64,000 nucleotides of DNA, from NCBI RefSeq assembly GCF_036588685.1, contig NW_026963314.1, forward strand, positions 303,001-367,000. The letters are read 5' to 3'. Made by a program: the position numbers and the translations under genes. The notes beneath the pieces were generated by a model, which did not search any database, was not told the DNA's origin, and saw only the letters and a list, made by a program, of their open reading frames with translations. The stretch's first letter is position 1. Each line of letters begins with the position of its first letter. This DNA comes from Mytilus trossulus (taxonomy: Eukaryota; Mollusca; Bivalvia; Mytilida; Mytilidae). This document shows positions 47,372 through 55,830 of this stretch, piece after piece.

Positions 47372-50300
47372 AGTTTGGCCTGTCAACAGATGTGCAGTTT
47401 AGGGACCAAAATGTAGGGGAAGTAACCTTGGAATATCAGGGTCCAAAATCAGTTTGTCAGGGGAATGAGGTAATGCCCATACAAATACAAGAGGCAGAGG
47501 GGTTGTTATCAGTAGAGTCTGAAGGGGAGGGCACCCAGGACATAGAGTCTGTAAATAACCCAGCCCCTGAGTGCCCATTAGAGGATAAGGAGAATGCTTC
47601 CTCCGATTCAGAGGAGGAAGTAATCCAAGACCATGGAGTTGACCGTCACTTGTCAAAAACACTGATATATGTGTTGCGGCATGGTGCCAGTAAATGGGGA
47701 CTCAAGGTTCTCCCTGGGGGATTCGTGTATGTTGATGAGCTCCTGTCGAGGCACCCAGGATTGTCAGGGTACACTCTCAAGGAGCTCACCCGTCTGGTTG
47801 AGGTAGACGTGGACAAACGTTTCACTTTAGATAGGGACCAAGATCATGGTTGGTGGAAAATAAAGGCAAACCAGGGGCATTCCATTGAAGTGGGATCTTT
47901 TGGTATGCCCTCAGTAGAGGAAAATACTGTTGCCCATGCCTACCACTACACAACCATGCTTGCCTGGGGGGATATAGAAGAGGAAGGGTTGAGACGGATG
48001 AATAGGCAGCACATTCATCTATTGAGGGAGGTACCCCCTACCTTCAAACCTCATTGGGAAGTACAGATAAAGATAGATGTACCAAGGGCTCAGGCCGAGG
48101 GTTACGAGTTCTATTGGGCACTCAGTAGGGCTATATTATGCTCGGGTAACCAGGCAGGAGTCTTGCCCGTCAAGTTCTTTAGGGAGGTTGTTCATCTAGA
48201 CTCTGGAGAACAAATCAAATTTGGACCCCTTATTGTTCAGTCAGTGCTTACCCAAGATCAGGGGGACCCTGGGGGTGAGGAGAGGGGAGAAATACCAGGG
48301 AGCTTATGGTTTGAACGCGAAGATACAAGCCTGGCAGCAGTAGCTATGGCCAGTTATGGAGAACCCCAGGGTAGCTGGGACTCCACTGAAGACCATAGCC
48401 CTCCCAGGGCGGTAAGAACCATTGATACTGACCTGGAAAATAATGAGGAAGCCCATAACAGTGGGGCCTCCTCTTCAGAGGGGGAAGCAGACACCACATT
48501 GGTTGATGAGGAAAATGATTGTGAAATTGTCACTGTCTGTCAGCTCCGTTCCGGGACAGTATTTAGGGTACCCATTAAAGTTCAGGGGCAGAGTTTGTTT
48601 GCTGTGGTGGACACTGCAGCAGAAGTGACCCTAATATCAGAGGAGGTATACAGGTCCCTAAAGTCTGTGCCCCCCATCCTCAGGGAAGTCATCATGAATA
48701 CAGCAGGAAAGGGGATGCAAATGAATGGGTATGTTGTCGGGCCCGTGAATTTGGAACTGGGTTCCAAACTCGTACAAACAAATCTGTATGTGGCCCCTAT
48801 AGAGGATGACATGCTGTTGGGTTTCGACTTATTAAGAGCACATTGCATCGACTTGCAAATGTCAGATGGACAGCTGCGGGTAGGAGACGAGGTCATACCC
48901 ATGACTATGGGTAAGGTCGGGCAGGCACCAAGGGTAGCTAACGTGACAATCCGTGATAAAGTTACGGTGCCGCCCAATTCAGTGATGAAGCTCAGCTGCC
49001 AGGTTAACTGTGAAATGCCCAGTTATATTGTCGAGGCAGGCAGCCCCTCTGGTCTTTTGGTTCCCCGCACTTTACATGAGGCGGGGAGCCAACCAGTAGT
49101 ATGTCTGATAAATACTTCAGATAAGCATGTACATGTGCGTCAGGGGGAATTAATTGCCCAGGCGGTAGAAGTTGAGAAAATAGAAGTCCCGGCAAAGGTA
49201 CGTGTAGTAGGTACAGGGGGGGGTACTGGCCCAACAGAATCTGACCAGGGAGTCCCCGAGCACCTCAGAGATCTCTTTGATCGCTCCAAGACACTACTGG
49301 GAAGCCAAGAGCAAGAAGCCCTGGCATCTCTGTTAAGGGAGTATGGGGATGTCTTTGCAGCAAGTGAGTTTGATTTGGGGAATTTTTCGGCCATTGAACA
49401 CCAAATTGACACTGCAGGACACCCCCCAATAAAGCAACGAATGAGAAGAACCCCTATTGGGTTTGCTCAAGAGGAGGAGACCCACTTAAAGAAAATGTTG
49501 GAGGCAGGGGTCATTCAGCCTTCAGTTTCTGAATGGTGCTCTGCCCCGGTACTGGTAAGAAAGAGGGACGGGGGGGTCAGGTGGTGCATTGATTATAGAG
49601 CTTTAAATTCTACCTGTGTAAAAGACGTATTTCCTCTAGCTTTAGTAGAAGAGTGCCTGGATACCCTTGCAGGGAATCGGTGGTACTCTAAGCTGGACGC
49701 TAACTCAGCGTATTGGCAAGTGAAAATCAAGGAGGAGGATAGGTCAAAAACCGCATTTATTTCAAAATACGGCCTTTTTGAGTTTGCCAGGATGGCATTC
49801 GGGCTCTGTAATGCCCCAGCTACTTATGCCAGGGTCATAAGCTTGGTTCTAAGGGGGTTAACCTGGGATATAGTGTTGGCCTTTCTGGACGACATTTTGG
49901 TTCTGGGAAAGGATATAGCTTCTCATTTGGCCAACCTGAGGGCGGTCTTACAGCGCTTTAGGGAATACGGCCTCAAGCTTAAGCCAAAGAAATGTGAACT
50001 GTTTCAAGAACAGGTAGAATTCCTTGGCAGACTAGTAAGCAGGCAGGGTATGAATATTGGCCCAGGCTATATAGAGGATGTGAAGAAATGGCCAACCCCT
50101 CACAATACTAAAACGGTAGAGCGTTTTCTGGGGTTCGCCAATTATCACCGGGCTTTCATTGAGGGGTATTCTAAAATCGCAGTTCCCCTTCAAGATGTTA
50201 CAGGCAAAAGGTCGTTCACATGGGGGGAAAAACAGCAGGAGGCATTTGATAAACTGCGGGAGGCTCTCACCTCTGCACCCCTACTGACCCTGCCCAATAC

Positions 50301-52755
50301 CTCTGATCCATTTATCCTAGATACAGATGCCTCAGACTATGCAATCGGGGCAGTCTTGTCCCAAGTACAAAATGGGGAGGAAAGGGTAGTTTGCTATGCC
50401 AGTTGTACTTTAACTCCAGAGCAACGGCGGTATTGCACCACCCGGAAGGAGCTCCTGGCCGTAGTACGCTTCACCAGACAGTTCCGGCACTACTTGCTGG
50501 GAAGGAACTTTGTAGTCCGCACAGACCACAGTAGCCTCACCTGGCTGCTTCGCTTTAAGCAGCCCCAAGGGCAGCTGGCCAGGTGGCTCGAGGAGTTGAG
50601 CCAATATCACATGGAGGTGCGACATAGGGCGGGCTCCAAACACATAAACGCGGATGCCCTGTCCAGAATGCCTGTTGACTCTCCATGTCAGGACTTTAAA
50701 ACCGAGGTCAACTTGGCAACCCTGCCCTGTGGGGGTTGTCCATACTGTGCAAGGGCTCAAGCACAGTGGTCTAAATTTATGACTGATGTGGATGACGTGG
50801 TCCCATTGGCATCCAAAGGAACAGGTGTGGGGAAACGGTCTGTAAACGAAATACTGGTCACTGGCCAAAATTCTGATGAGGTTGGGTTTTTAGATGAAAT
50901 ACCGGTTGCTGATCCAAAACCAGCTGATGAGGGTATTTGCATATCACGAGTGACAGTGGCCACGGTGGGTAGAGATGTGGTGATAGTCCCAGATGACCCA
51001 GAATGTTCCATCCGGGTTGTCCAAGATGGGCTTGGGGTGGTTTTAGGGAAATATTCTGTTGAACAAATTTGTGACGCACAGAGCAAAGACCCGGAATTTA
51101 AGTGGCTCACTGAGTGGCTTGACGATAACAGTTGTCAACCTGCTCAGGGGGATCTGTTTCGAAGTAGCCAACCGGCAAAATTTTACTGGACAATCAAAGA
51201 GAGGTTCAGTAGGGATGAACGGGGAATGATAATGTATCATGCAAAAGACGGAGAGGGAAATAGGTTGCTGGTGCCCCGAGAATGGAGGAGGGACATTATG
51301 GAATTATGCCATGACATCCCCTCAGCTGGGCACCAGGGCATGACTAGAACCCAAGAAAGAGTAAAACAGTTTTACTACTGGCATGGGCTTAAAAGGGACT
51401 TGGAGGGCTATGTGGCAAGTTGTACGGCATGTAACCAGAGCAAGAAACCGAATAAGACTGCAAGGTGTCCAATGACAATGTTTCACGCGGGGGCTCCTAT
51501 GGAGAGAGTGCACCTCGATTTTGTAGGGCCCCTACCAAAGTCAGACAGAGCAAATGAACACCTGCTCATGATTGTAGATCAATTCAGCAAGTGGGTGGAG
51601 TGTATCCCCCTCCCCTCTCAGACGGCTGAAGTCACGGCAAGGGCGGCTGTTAACGATTTTTTCTGTAGGTTTGGGTATCCATATGAAATATTTACAGACC
51701 AAGGCCGTAATTTCGAGAGTTTACTCTTCCAATCAGTTTGTGAACTGCTCCACATCCACAAGGCTCGGACCACCCCATATCGCCCTTCTGCTAATGGCCA
51801 GGTAGAGAGATTTAATCGAACCCTCCTGGCCTCCATCAGGTGTTTTGTGGGTACCAATCAGAAGACTTGGGACGTACACATTCCCCAATTAGCGGGGGCA
51901 ATTAGGGCATCAGTGAATCGATCCACCGGGTTTACCCCCAATCGCCTCATGTTGGGCAGAGAGGTAAACCTTCCTGCTGAGTTAATGTTCAGGCCACCAA
52001 AAACGGGGCAACCTCCAGACCTGGCCGGGTATGTGGGTGACTTAGAAGAGGCTCTAAGGTCTGCCCATGAAATTGCGAGGGCAAACCTCAAGACCTCCCA
52101 GCTTAGAGCTAAGCAAGCATACGATCTTAGGGTAGTTGCTCGTCAGTACAAGGTAGGGGATGTTGTCTATAAGCTGGACACAGCTTCACTGCCAGGGAAG
52201 TGCAAAAAGCTAAACCCTATGTGGAGGGGGCCAGGGGTCATCCTAGCAAGAATCTCGCCCTACCTGTATAAGGTAAAAATGAAGAAAGCCCTCACCACGG
52301 TGAACCATGACCGTTTGAAGCTGTGTAGGGATAGGGAGCTACCGGTATGGGTCAATCGGGCAATAGAAGAGCTCCAAAATGGGGGTGTGGCCCAAGCAAT
52401 GCAACCTAACAACCCAGTAACCCCTTCACAAGGTAATGTTCAAGATCCTGTCAGGGTGGACCAGGTGCCCCCCACCCTACAATCAACTGAGGGTAGAAAA
52501 ACAAATGCCTCAGGAAGTACTGGGGCACTGTACTGCACTTGCCGAGGACCTTATACGGGAGAGTTTATGATCTCCTGTGACAGGTGCAGTGAGTGGTACC
52601 ATGGCAGGTGCGTGGGAATCTCTCCACAGGAGGCGGAGGAATGGGAGAACCAAGACTACATATGCTCTGGTTGTAAGATAAAACCAGATCCACCGCACGT
52701 TAGTCTGAACCCTACTGGACTGCGCAGGTCAGCCCGTAGGAAGGGTTCAGAATAG
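47296..52755 (+). CDS. pol: pol polyprotein: KptA-PR-RT-RH-IN-PHD
   Basis: The frame opens at 47296, overlaps gag by 76 nt and lies -1 relative to it; CCCCCAAAAA right before the gag TAG could be the slip site. Residues below count from the GTG at 47392 (1787 codons to the stop). KptA about 85-272 (R96, H97). Protease with DTA at 407-409 and LLGFDLL. RT about 690-870 with D769 and FLDD (831-834). RNase H with D979, E1020, D1045, D1088. Integrase: H1307, H1314, C1344, C1347 zinc site, D1376, D1436, E1472 catalytic triad (35 residues between the last two), GPY/F-like part near 1611. PHD finger 1715-1761. All catalytic residues of PR, RT, RH and IN are present, so the enzyme set looks functional. 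Confidence 0.95.
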   Translation, partial: PISYGTKFVKLQRGSSTGQSKPPKIEFGLSTDVQFRDQNVGEVTLEYQGPKSVCQGNEVMPIQIQEAEGLLSVESEGEGTQDIESVNNPAPECPLEDKENASSDSEEEVIQDHGVDRHLSKTLIYVLRHGASKWGLKVLPGGFVYVDELLSRHPGLSGYTLKELTRLVEVDVDKRFTLDRDQDHGWWKIKANQGHSIEVGSFGMPSVEENTVAHAYHYTTMLAWGDIEEEGLRRMNRQHIHLLREVPPTFKPHWEVQIKIDVPRAQAEGYEFYWALSRAILCSGNQAGVLPVKFFREVVHLDSGEQIKFGPLIVQSVLTQDQGDPGGEERGEIPGSLWFEREDTSLAAVAMASYGEPQGSWDSTEDHSPPRAVRTIDTDLENNEEAHNSGASSSEGEADTTLVDEENDCEIVTVCQLRSGTVFRVPIKVQGQSLFAVVDTAAEVTLISEEVYRSLKSVPPILREVIMNTAGKGMQMNGYVVGPVNLELGSKLVQTNLYVAPIEDDMLLGFDLLRAHCIDLQMSDGQLRVGDEVIPMTMGKVGQAPRVANVTIRDKVTVPPNSVMKLSCQVNCEMPSYIVEAGSPSGLLVPRTLHEAGSQPVVCLINTSDKHVHVRQGELIAQAVEVEKIEVPAKVRVVGTGGGTGPTESDQGVPEHLRDLFDRSKTLLGSQEQEALASLLREYGDVFAASEFDLGNFSAIEHQIDTAGHPPIKQRMRRTPIGFAQEEETHLKKMLEAGVIQPSVSEWCSAPVLVRKRDGGVRWCIDYRALNSTCVKDVFPLALVEECLDTLAGNRWYSKLDANSAYWQVKIKEEDRSKTAFISKYGLFEFARMAFGLCNAPATYARVISLVLRGLTWDIVLAFLDDILVLGKDIASHLANLRAVLQRFREYGLKLKPKKCELFQEQVEFLGRLVSRQGMNIGPGYIEDVKKWPTPHNTKTVERFLGFANYHRAFIEGYSKIAVPLQDVTGKRSFTWGEKQQEAFDKLREALTSAPLLTLPNTSDPFILDTDASDYAIGAVLSQVQNGEERVVCYASCTLTPEQRRYCTTRKELLAVVRFTRQFRHYLLGRNFVVRTDHSSLTWLLRFKQPQGQLARWLEELSQYHMEVRHRAGSKHINADALSRMPVDSPCQDFKTEVNLATLPCGGCPYCARAQAQWSKFMTDVDDVVPLASKGTGVGKRSVNEILVTGQNSDEVGFLDEIPVADPKPADEGICISRVTVATVGRDVVIVPDDPECSIRVVQDGLGVVLGKYSVEQICDAQSKDPEFKWLTEWLDDNSCQPAQGDLFRSSQPAKFYWTIKERFSRDERGMIMYHAKDGEGNRLLVPREWRRDIMELCHDIPSAGHQGMTRTQERVKQFYYWHGLKRDLEGYVASCTACNQSKKPNKTARCPMTMFHAGAPMERVHLDFVGPLPKSDRANEHLLMIVDQFSKWVECIPLPSQTAEVTARAAVNDFFCRFGYPYEIFTDQGRNFESLLFQSVCELLHIHKARTTPYRPSANGQVERFNRTLLASIRCFVGTNQKTWDVHIPQLAGAIRASVNRSTGFTPNRLMLGREVNLPAELMFRPPKTGQPPDLAGYVGDLEEALRSAHEIARANLKTSQLRAKQAYDLRVVARQYKVGDVVYKLDTASLPGKCKKLNPMWRGPGVILARISPYLYKVKMKKALTTVNHDRLKLCRDRELPVWVNRAIEELQNGGVAQAMQPNNPVTPSQGNVQDPVRVDQVPPTLQSTEGRKTNASGSTGALYCTCRGPYTGEFMISCDRCSEWYHGRCVGISPQEAEEWENQDYICSGCKIKPDPPHVSLNPTGLRRSARRKGSE
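47644..48207 (+). other. KptA/Tpt1-like RNA 2'-phosphotransferase domain inside pol
   Basis: Residues 85-272 of pol match the Tpt1/KptA family over its full length: LSKTLIYVLRHG (Arg-His pair of the active site), GGFVYVDELL, then KANQGHS, then GLRRMNRQHIHL, then the C-terminal LSRAILC...GVLPVKFFREVV. The family uses NAD+ to remove an internal RNA 2'-phosphate as ADP-ribose 1''-2''-cyclic phosphate; some members also ADP-ribosylate 5'-phosphate nucleic-acid ends. One departure: the motif usually RAxQGHS begins with Lys (K158), where the Arg is among the residues reported as essential. An acidic linker precedes it and a linker of about 110 residues separates it from the protease. Confidence 0.9.
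52527..52680 (+). other. PHD finger at the integrase C-terminus
   Basis: Cys and His are spaced C-x-C-x11-C-x2-C-x4-H-x2-C-x17-C-x2-C (C1715, C1717, C1729, C1732, H1737, C1740, C1758, C1761), a complete C4HC3 finger with WYHGRCVG around the His. PHD fingers read histone H3 tails. The position is where chromoviruses carry a chromodomain, so a role in choosing insertion sites is inferred. A basic tail (LRRSARRK) ends the protein. Confidence 0.9.
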
Positions 52756-52952
52756 GGTGCTGTTATGATGCTGTTGTTGTACATAAGGAGTCTTTAAGTC
52801 ATTGTAAATAGTTTCAGATATTGTACATATGGAGGCAACTATTTAACTACATTGGTATCTAGTTAGATAGCTGCTATATTGAACGACGAGGCCAGATGTA
52901 ATTAAGTTGGGCCTTCAAGATGTTGTATTTTTTGTATTTGCAGGAAAGACAG
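52756..52952 (+). promoter_or_regulatory. Spacer with splice acceptor for ORF3
   Basis: No ORF. TTGTATTTTTTGTATTTGCAG (AG at 52942-52943) is a strong acceptor ten bases before the ORF3 ATG at 52953. With the donor in the LTR it would give a spliced mRNA, as for env of retroviruses. Confidence 0.65.
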
Positions 52953-54362
52953 ATGTCCAGTGATGAGGGGAGTTCGGGAGGCAGCCCAAAAAGAAGTTGG
53001 GCTGCCGAGGAAAAGCTTATAGAGGAGAAAGAGCAGAGAGAGGTAAGCCCCAGGGGACGACACCACGATAGGGTCCCCTCAGTTGAAAGGGTTGTCCCAA
53101 GCCAGGGAGATGCAAAGGGTCAGGAGGGGGAGTTCGAAGCTAAGGTCCCAGGAAAAGACATCTCTGGGGACCACAGGGACTCCTCCCCAAAGGCTAGGGA
53201 TACGGGTTCTGGGCTAGTTAGGGGCACCAGGGATGGGAGCCATGATTCCAGGGCCCGGTCAGGTAGCAGGGAGGACAGAGTTAGGGACCCCAGTGGAGGA
53301 AGGAGCCGCTGTTCCGTTTCCAGGAGCACTCCAGGGGCCGCTGTCCCGATGGCTAGGGACACCCCTGTGGGCATTCCAACCGACCGGGATGCTCACAGCG
53401 CGCCTCCACTGGGTAGGGGTTTTCAGGGGCGAAAGGAGACCACCCAAGAAAGGAAGAGAAGAAGGAGTCGACAGAAAGAGCGCCAAGCTGAAGAGACAGC
53501 CAGGCTGCAGAGGGCACTAAGGGAGGCCCAACAGATGCGGACACCAAACTCGTTCCAGGGAGGAGGAAGAAGGGACACAGGGGTGTCGTGGCAAAGGACA
53601 CCCCAACATAACTACACGCCCACTGGGACAGGGGTGTCAGGACAGAGGACACCCCAGAAGTATAACACACCGAGAGAGACTGGGGTGTCGGGTTATATGA
53701 CACCCCAGGGAGGCTGTCAGACGAGGAGGACTGGGATGTCGAGTCAAGGGACACCCCAACGGGACTGCCAGCCGAGGGAGACTGGGGTGTTGGGCCAAGG
53801 GACACCCCAAGGAGACCAACAAGCCAGGGGGGCTGGGGTGTCAAGTCAAAGGGCATCCCAACCAGACTACAAGCCGAGGGAGACTGGGGTGTCAAGTCTA
53901 AGGACACCCCAACCTGACTACAAGCTGAGGGAGACTGGGGTGTCAGGCCAGAGGACACCCCAAGGACCTGCACTGCCTAAGTTGATGGACATCCCCACCC
54001 TACAGCAGTGCCCCATCCAGGGTTGCCCCATAAGGGCATTGGATATTCAGCCACATGTGATGCTGGAACATGTGGCTGAAGTATTCGGAGAACAACGAGA
54101 CCAACCAAGGGCTTCCCTCGCTCCAATCAGGGTAGCAGCACTACAGGCACAGGCCTGGATGCTAGTGGGTGGGGACCTAGAGGATTTGGTCACCCATGTG
54201 AATAGGCTGGAGATAACACGGCCCCACATCATTGGGCAGGCAGTCCAGGGGCAGATGGAGGAGGTATGCCGGGAAGGGGACGACCAGTTCCCCCATACTT
54301 CTCAACAGCACCGGTCAACTCTCCTGGAGCCCTCATTGACTGGAGGGTCCAGGCAGCCATAA
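52953..54362 (+). CDS. ORF3, N-terminal part (repeat- and charge-rich)
   Basis: ATG at 52953 follows the acceptor. Residues here count from 52920, where the open frame begins. The first 200 or so are Ser/Arg/Asp-rich, then a basic coiled stretch (about 175-205; RKRRRSRQKERQAEE), likely nuclear or RNA-binding. Then come eight 17-residue repeats of the type TGVSGQRTPQ (about 220-350), then a C2H2-like knuckle C364-x4-C369-x9-H379-x4-H384, then a helical part. The frame ends at 54362, but the downstream coding frame (offset -1) already overlaps it; a CCCCC run at 54289-54293 is the likely switch point. I recognise no overall family. Confidence 0.7.
   Translation: MSSDEGSSGGSPKRSWAAEEKLIEEKEQREVSPRGRHHDRVPSVERVVPSQGDAKGQEGEFEAKVPGKDISGDHRDSSPKARDTGSGLVRGTRDGSHDSRARSGSREDRVRDPSGGRSRCSVSRSTPGAAVPMARDTPVGIPTDRDAHSAPPLGRGFQGRKETTQERKRRRSRQKERQAEETARLQRALREAQQMRTPNSFQGGGRRDTGVSWQRTPQHNYTPTGTGVSGQRTPQKYNTPRETGVSGYMTPQGGCQTRRTGMSSQGTPQRDCQPRETGVLGQGTPQGDQQARGAGVSSQRASQPDYKPRETGVSSLRTPQPDYKLRETGVSGQRTPQGPALPKLMDIPTLQQCPIQGCPIRALDIQPHVMLEHVAEVFGEQRDQPRASLAPIRVAALQAQAWMLVGGDLEDLVTHVNRLEITRPHIIGQAVQGQMEEVCREGDDQFPHTSQQHRSTLLEPSLTGGSRQP
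53574..53982 (+). repeat. 51-bp coding repeats with internal hairpins
   Basis: Eight in-frame units of 51 bp. In most, GGGGTGTC and GACACCCC face each other across 9-11 bases, so each unit can fold as a stem-loop in RNA or single-stranded cDNA while also encoding GVSxQxTPQ. Confidence 0.8.
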
Positions 54363-54679
54363 TGGGGGAGTTGGGAGACAGGGCGGAGGCGTTTAGGGGA
54401 ATGTTTAGGCTGCAAGGTCCCCGGGCAGCCATAGGGTCATCAGCAGGCCAGATAGGACAGGCAGAGGGGAGAATAGATCCGTTGAGGTCCCCCTCCGACT
54501 CCCCTCCAGGAAAAAAACTATTTGTGGACAGTGCAATCAGAAGTCCAACACCTCCCGCATTTGACTCCCACTTCCATTTAGACCGGGGGTGGAGGCAATG
54601 GAGGATGAACGGGAGGATGGACCGGCAACGGTTCATCGAGATGCGCCTTCCCACCCCCCAAGAAACCCAGTGGACCTAG
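54266..54679 (+). CDS. ORF3, middle part with the TatD N-terminal HxH motif
   Basis: The frame is offset -1 from the upstream part and overlaps it by 97 nt. It begins with a conserved-looking helical segment (LIDWRVQAAIMGELGDRA), and residues 99-107 read FDSHFHLDR, the TatD-family start with both metal-binding His (H102, H104). The frame then runs out at 54679; the rest of the TatD domain is in the next -1 frame. The apparent Met at 54266 is not necessarily a start. Confidence 0.75.
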   Translation: MPGRGRPVPPYFSTAPVNSPGALIDWRVQAAIMGELGDRAEAFRGMFRLQGPRAAIGSSAGQIGQAEGRIDPLRSPSDSPPGKKLFVDSAIRSPTPPAFDSHFHLDRGWRQWRMNGRMDRQRFIEMRLPTPQETQWT

Positions 54680-55398
54680 TAGGAGGGGTTATGGTGTATT
54701 GTGACCCAGGGACATGGCCATCTGCATTGGCATTGCAGGAACCCCCTGGAGGATCACCCTGGGTCACAGCAATAGGAGTCCACCCCAAAAAGGCCCAGCA
54801 GCTGGACGATAGTTCGTTCGACAAGATGGAACGGCTGCTGGGGTTGCCTGGGGTAAGGGCCATTGGAGAAGTTGGGTTGGACCAGAGCCAGCGGGACCCA
54901 CCTCTTCAAAGGCAGGTTAGCACCCTAAGGTGGGTCCTAAATTTGTGCAAGGGAAGGCCAGAGGTTCCCCTCATTCTCCATATTAGAGGGGCTCCCGAGG
55001 ATCGCCATAGTGCGGAGGCGCACCTGAAAGTCCTCACCATAGTCCGGGAGAGGGTGGACCCTCAGCAGAGGATCCATCTCCATTGCTTTGATGGGGGCAG
55101 GCAGAAAGCGAGGCGTTGGAGGGATGCCTTCCCCAATGTCTATTTTGGGTATACGGGGGAGGTAATCCGGTTTGACCAGGAACAAGGGCAAGTGGTGTCG
55201 TCCCTCCCCCTAGACAGGATACTACTGGAGAGTGATGCCCCCTATTTCAGGCCATCATGGGTGCCCAATCACAGCTATGGGCATCCCCAGTATATTGCCG
55301 AGGTGGCAATGGGACTTTTGGCCTTTAGGTCGGGGGACACCCTTTGGGCATTGCTGGAGGCCATCACCAGCAATGCACGAGTTCTGTATAGGGTGTAG
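54589..55398 (+). CDS. ORF3, TatD-type metal-dependent nuclease domain
   Basis: TatD enzymes are TIM-barrel metallohydrolases that act as 3'-5' DNA exonucleases or AP-site nucleases. Seen here, numbered from 54589: VGGVMVYCDP, AIGVHP (61-66), AIGEVGLD with E94, LILHIRG with H131, IHLHCFDGG with H165, LLESDAP with D216. With HxH in the upstream frame this completes the usual metal ligands, so the active site is preserved. The N-terminal strand lies in the frame before (overlap 54589-54679); the switch probably lies at the C run at 54652-54660. A missing base or a recoding event would both explain it. Confidence 0.88.
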   Translation: MEAMEDEREDGPATVHRDAPSHPPRNPVDLVGGVMVYCDPGTWPSALALQEPPGGSPWVTAIGVHPKKAQQLDDSSFDKMERLLGLPGVRAIGEVGLDQSQRDPPLQRQVSTLRWVLNLCKGRPEVPLILHIRGAPEDRHSAEAHLKVLTIVRERVDPQQRIHLHCFDGGRQKARRWRDAFPNVYFGYTGEVIRFDQEQGQVVSSLPLDRILLESDAPYFRPSWVPNHSYGHPQYIAEVAMGLLAFRSGDTLWALLEAITSNARVLYRV

Positions 55399-55822
55399 GT
55401 AGTGGGAGCAGTTTCATGTACATAGGTGTAGATATCTGTAAACTTGTCCAGAGAGGACAGTTATTTTTGGTGTAAATATCTGTAAAACTGTCCAGAGAGG
55501 ACAGTTAATTTTAAGTTCGTTTTGTTAAGTTTATTATACTAGCCCCACCTACATTTGTAATCAAGGGGGCATCACCAAGGATATGAGGGGACTGGGATCG
55601 TTGCTGAAAAGGGGTAAGGGACTGGCTGTACGTTCCAACAGGGTTAATTTAATTTAGCAATCTCGAAAAGAAAACGAATAATTAGTACCCTTGTCTAATC
55701 TGGGCCCCTCTCATCTGAGGGGGCCCACCTGGAAAATTCACTATTATCATTTTGGACAATTTGGCAATAAATAAAAAAAACAAAAAAAGAAAATTCTATA
55801 CTTACAACAAACATATAAAACT
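55399..55822 (+). other. Non-coding 3' region of the retrotransposon
   Basis: A direct repeat of about 46 bp ('gtccagagaggacagtta', about 55446 and 55489) is present, itself containing the palindrome GTCCAGAGAGGAC. The rest is unassigned. Confidence 0.6.
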
Positions 55823-55830
55823 GGGGGGAG
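55823..55830 (+). promoter_or_regulatory. Polypurine tract
   Basis: GGGGGGAG lies directly before the 3' LTR, the usual primer for plus-strand synthesis. Confidence 0.85.

Noticed and set aside
47296..47392. ATG/GTG at 47392 as the true start of pol
   Set aside because: The frame is already open from 47296 and overlaps gag, so a frameshift product is more likely than a new start.
53353..53973. 206-codon antisense ORF within ORF3
   Set aside because: It is caused by the 51-bp coding repeats on the other strand; no independent motif.
52953..55398. ORF3 as a retroviral-type envelope gene
   Set aside because: No signal peptide, membrane anchor or furin-like site; the C-terminal half is a TatD hydrolase.
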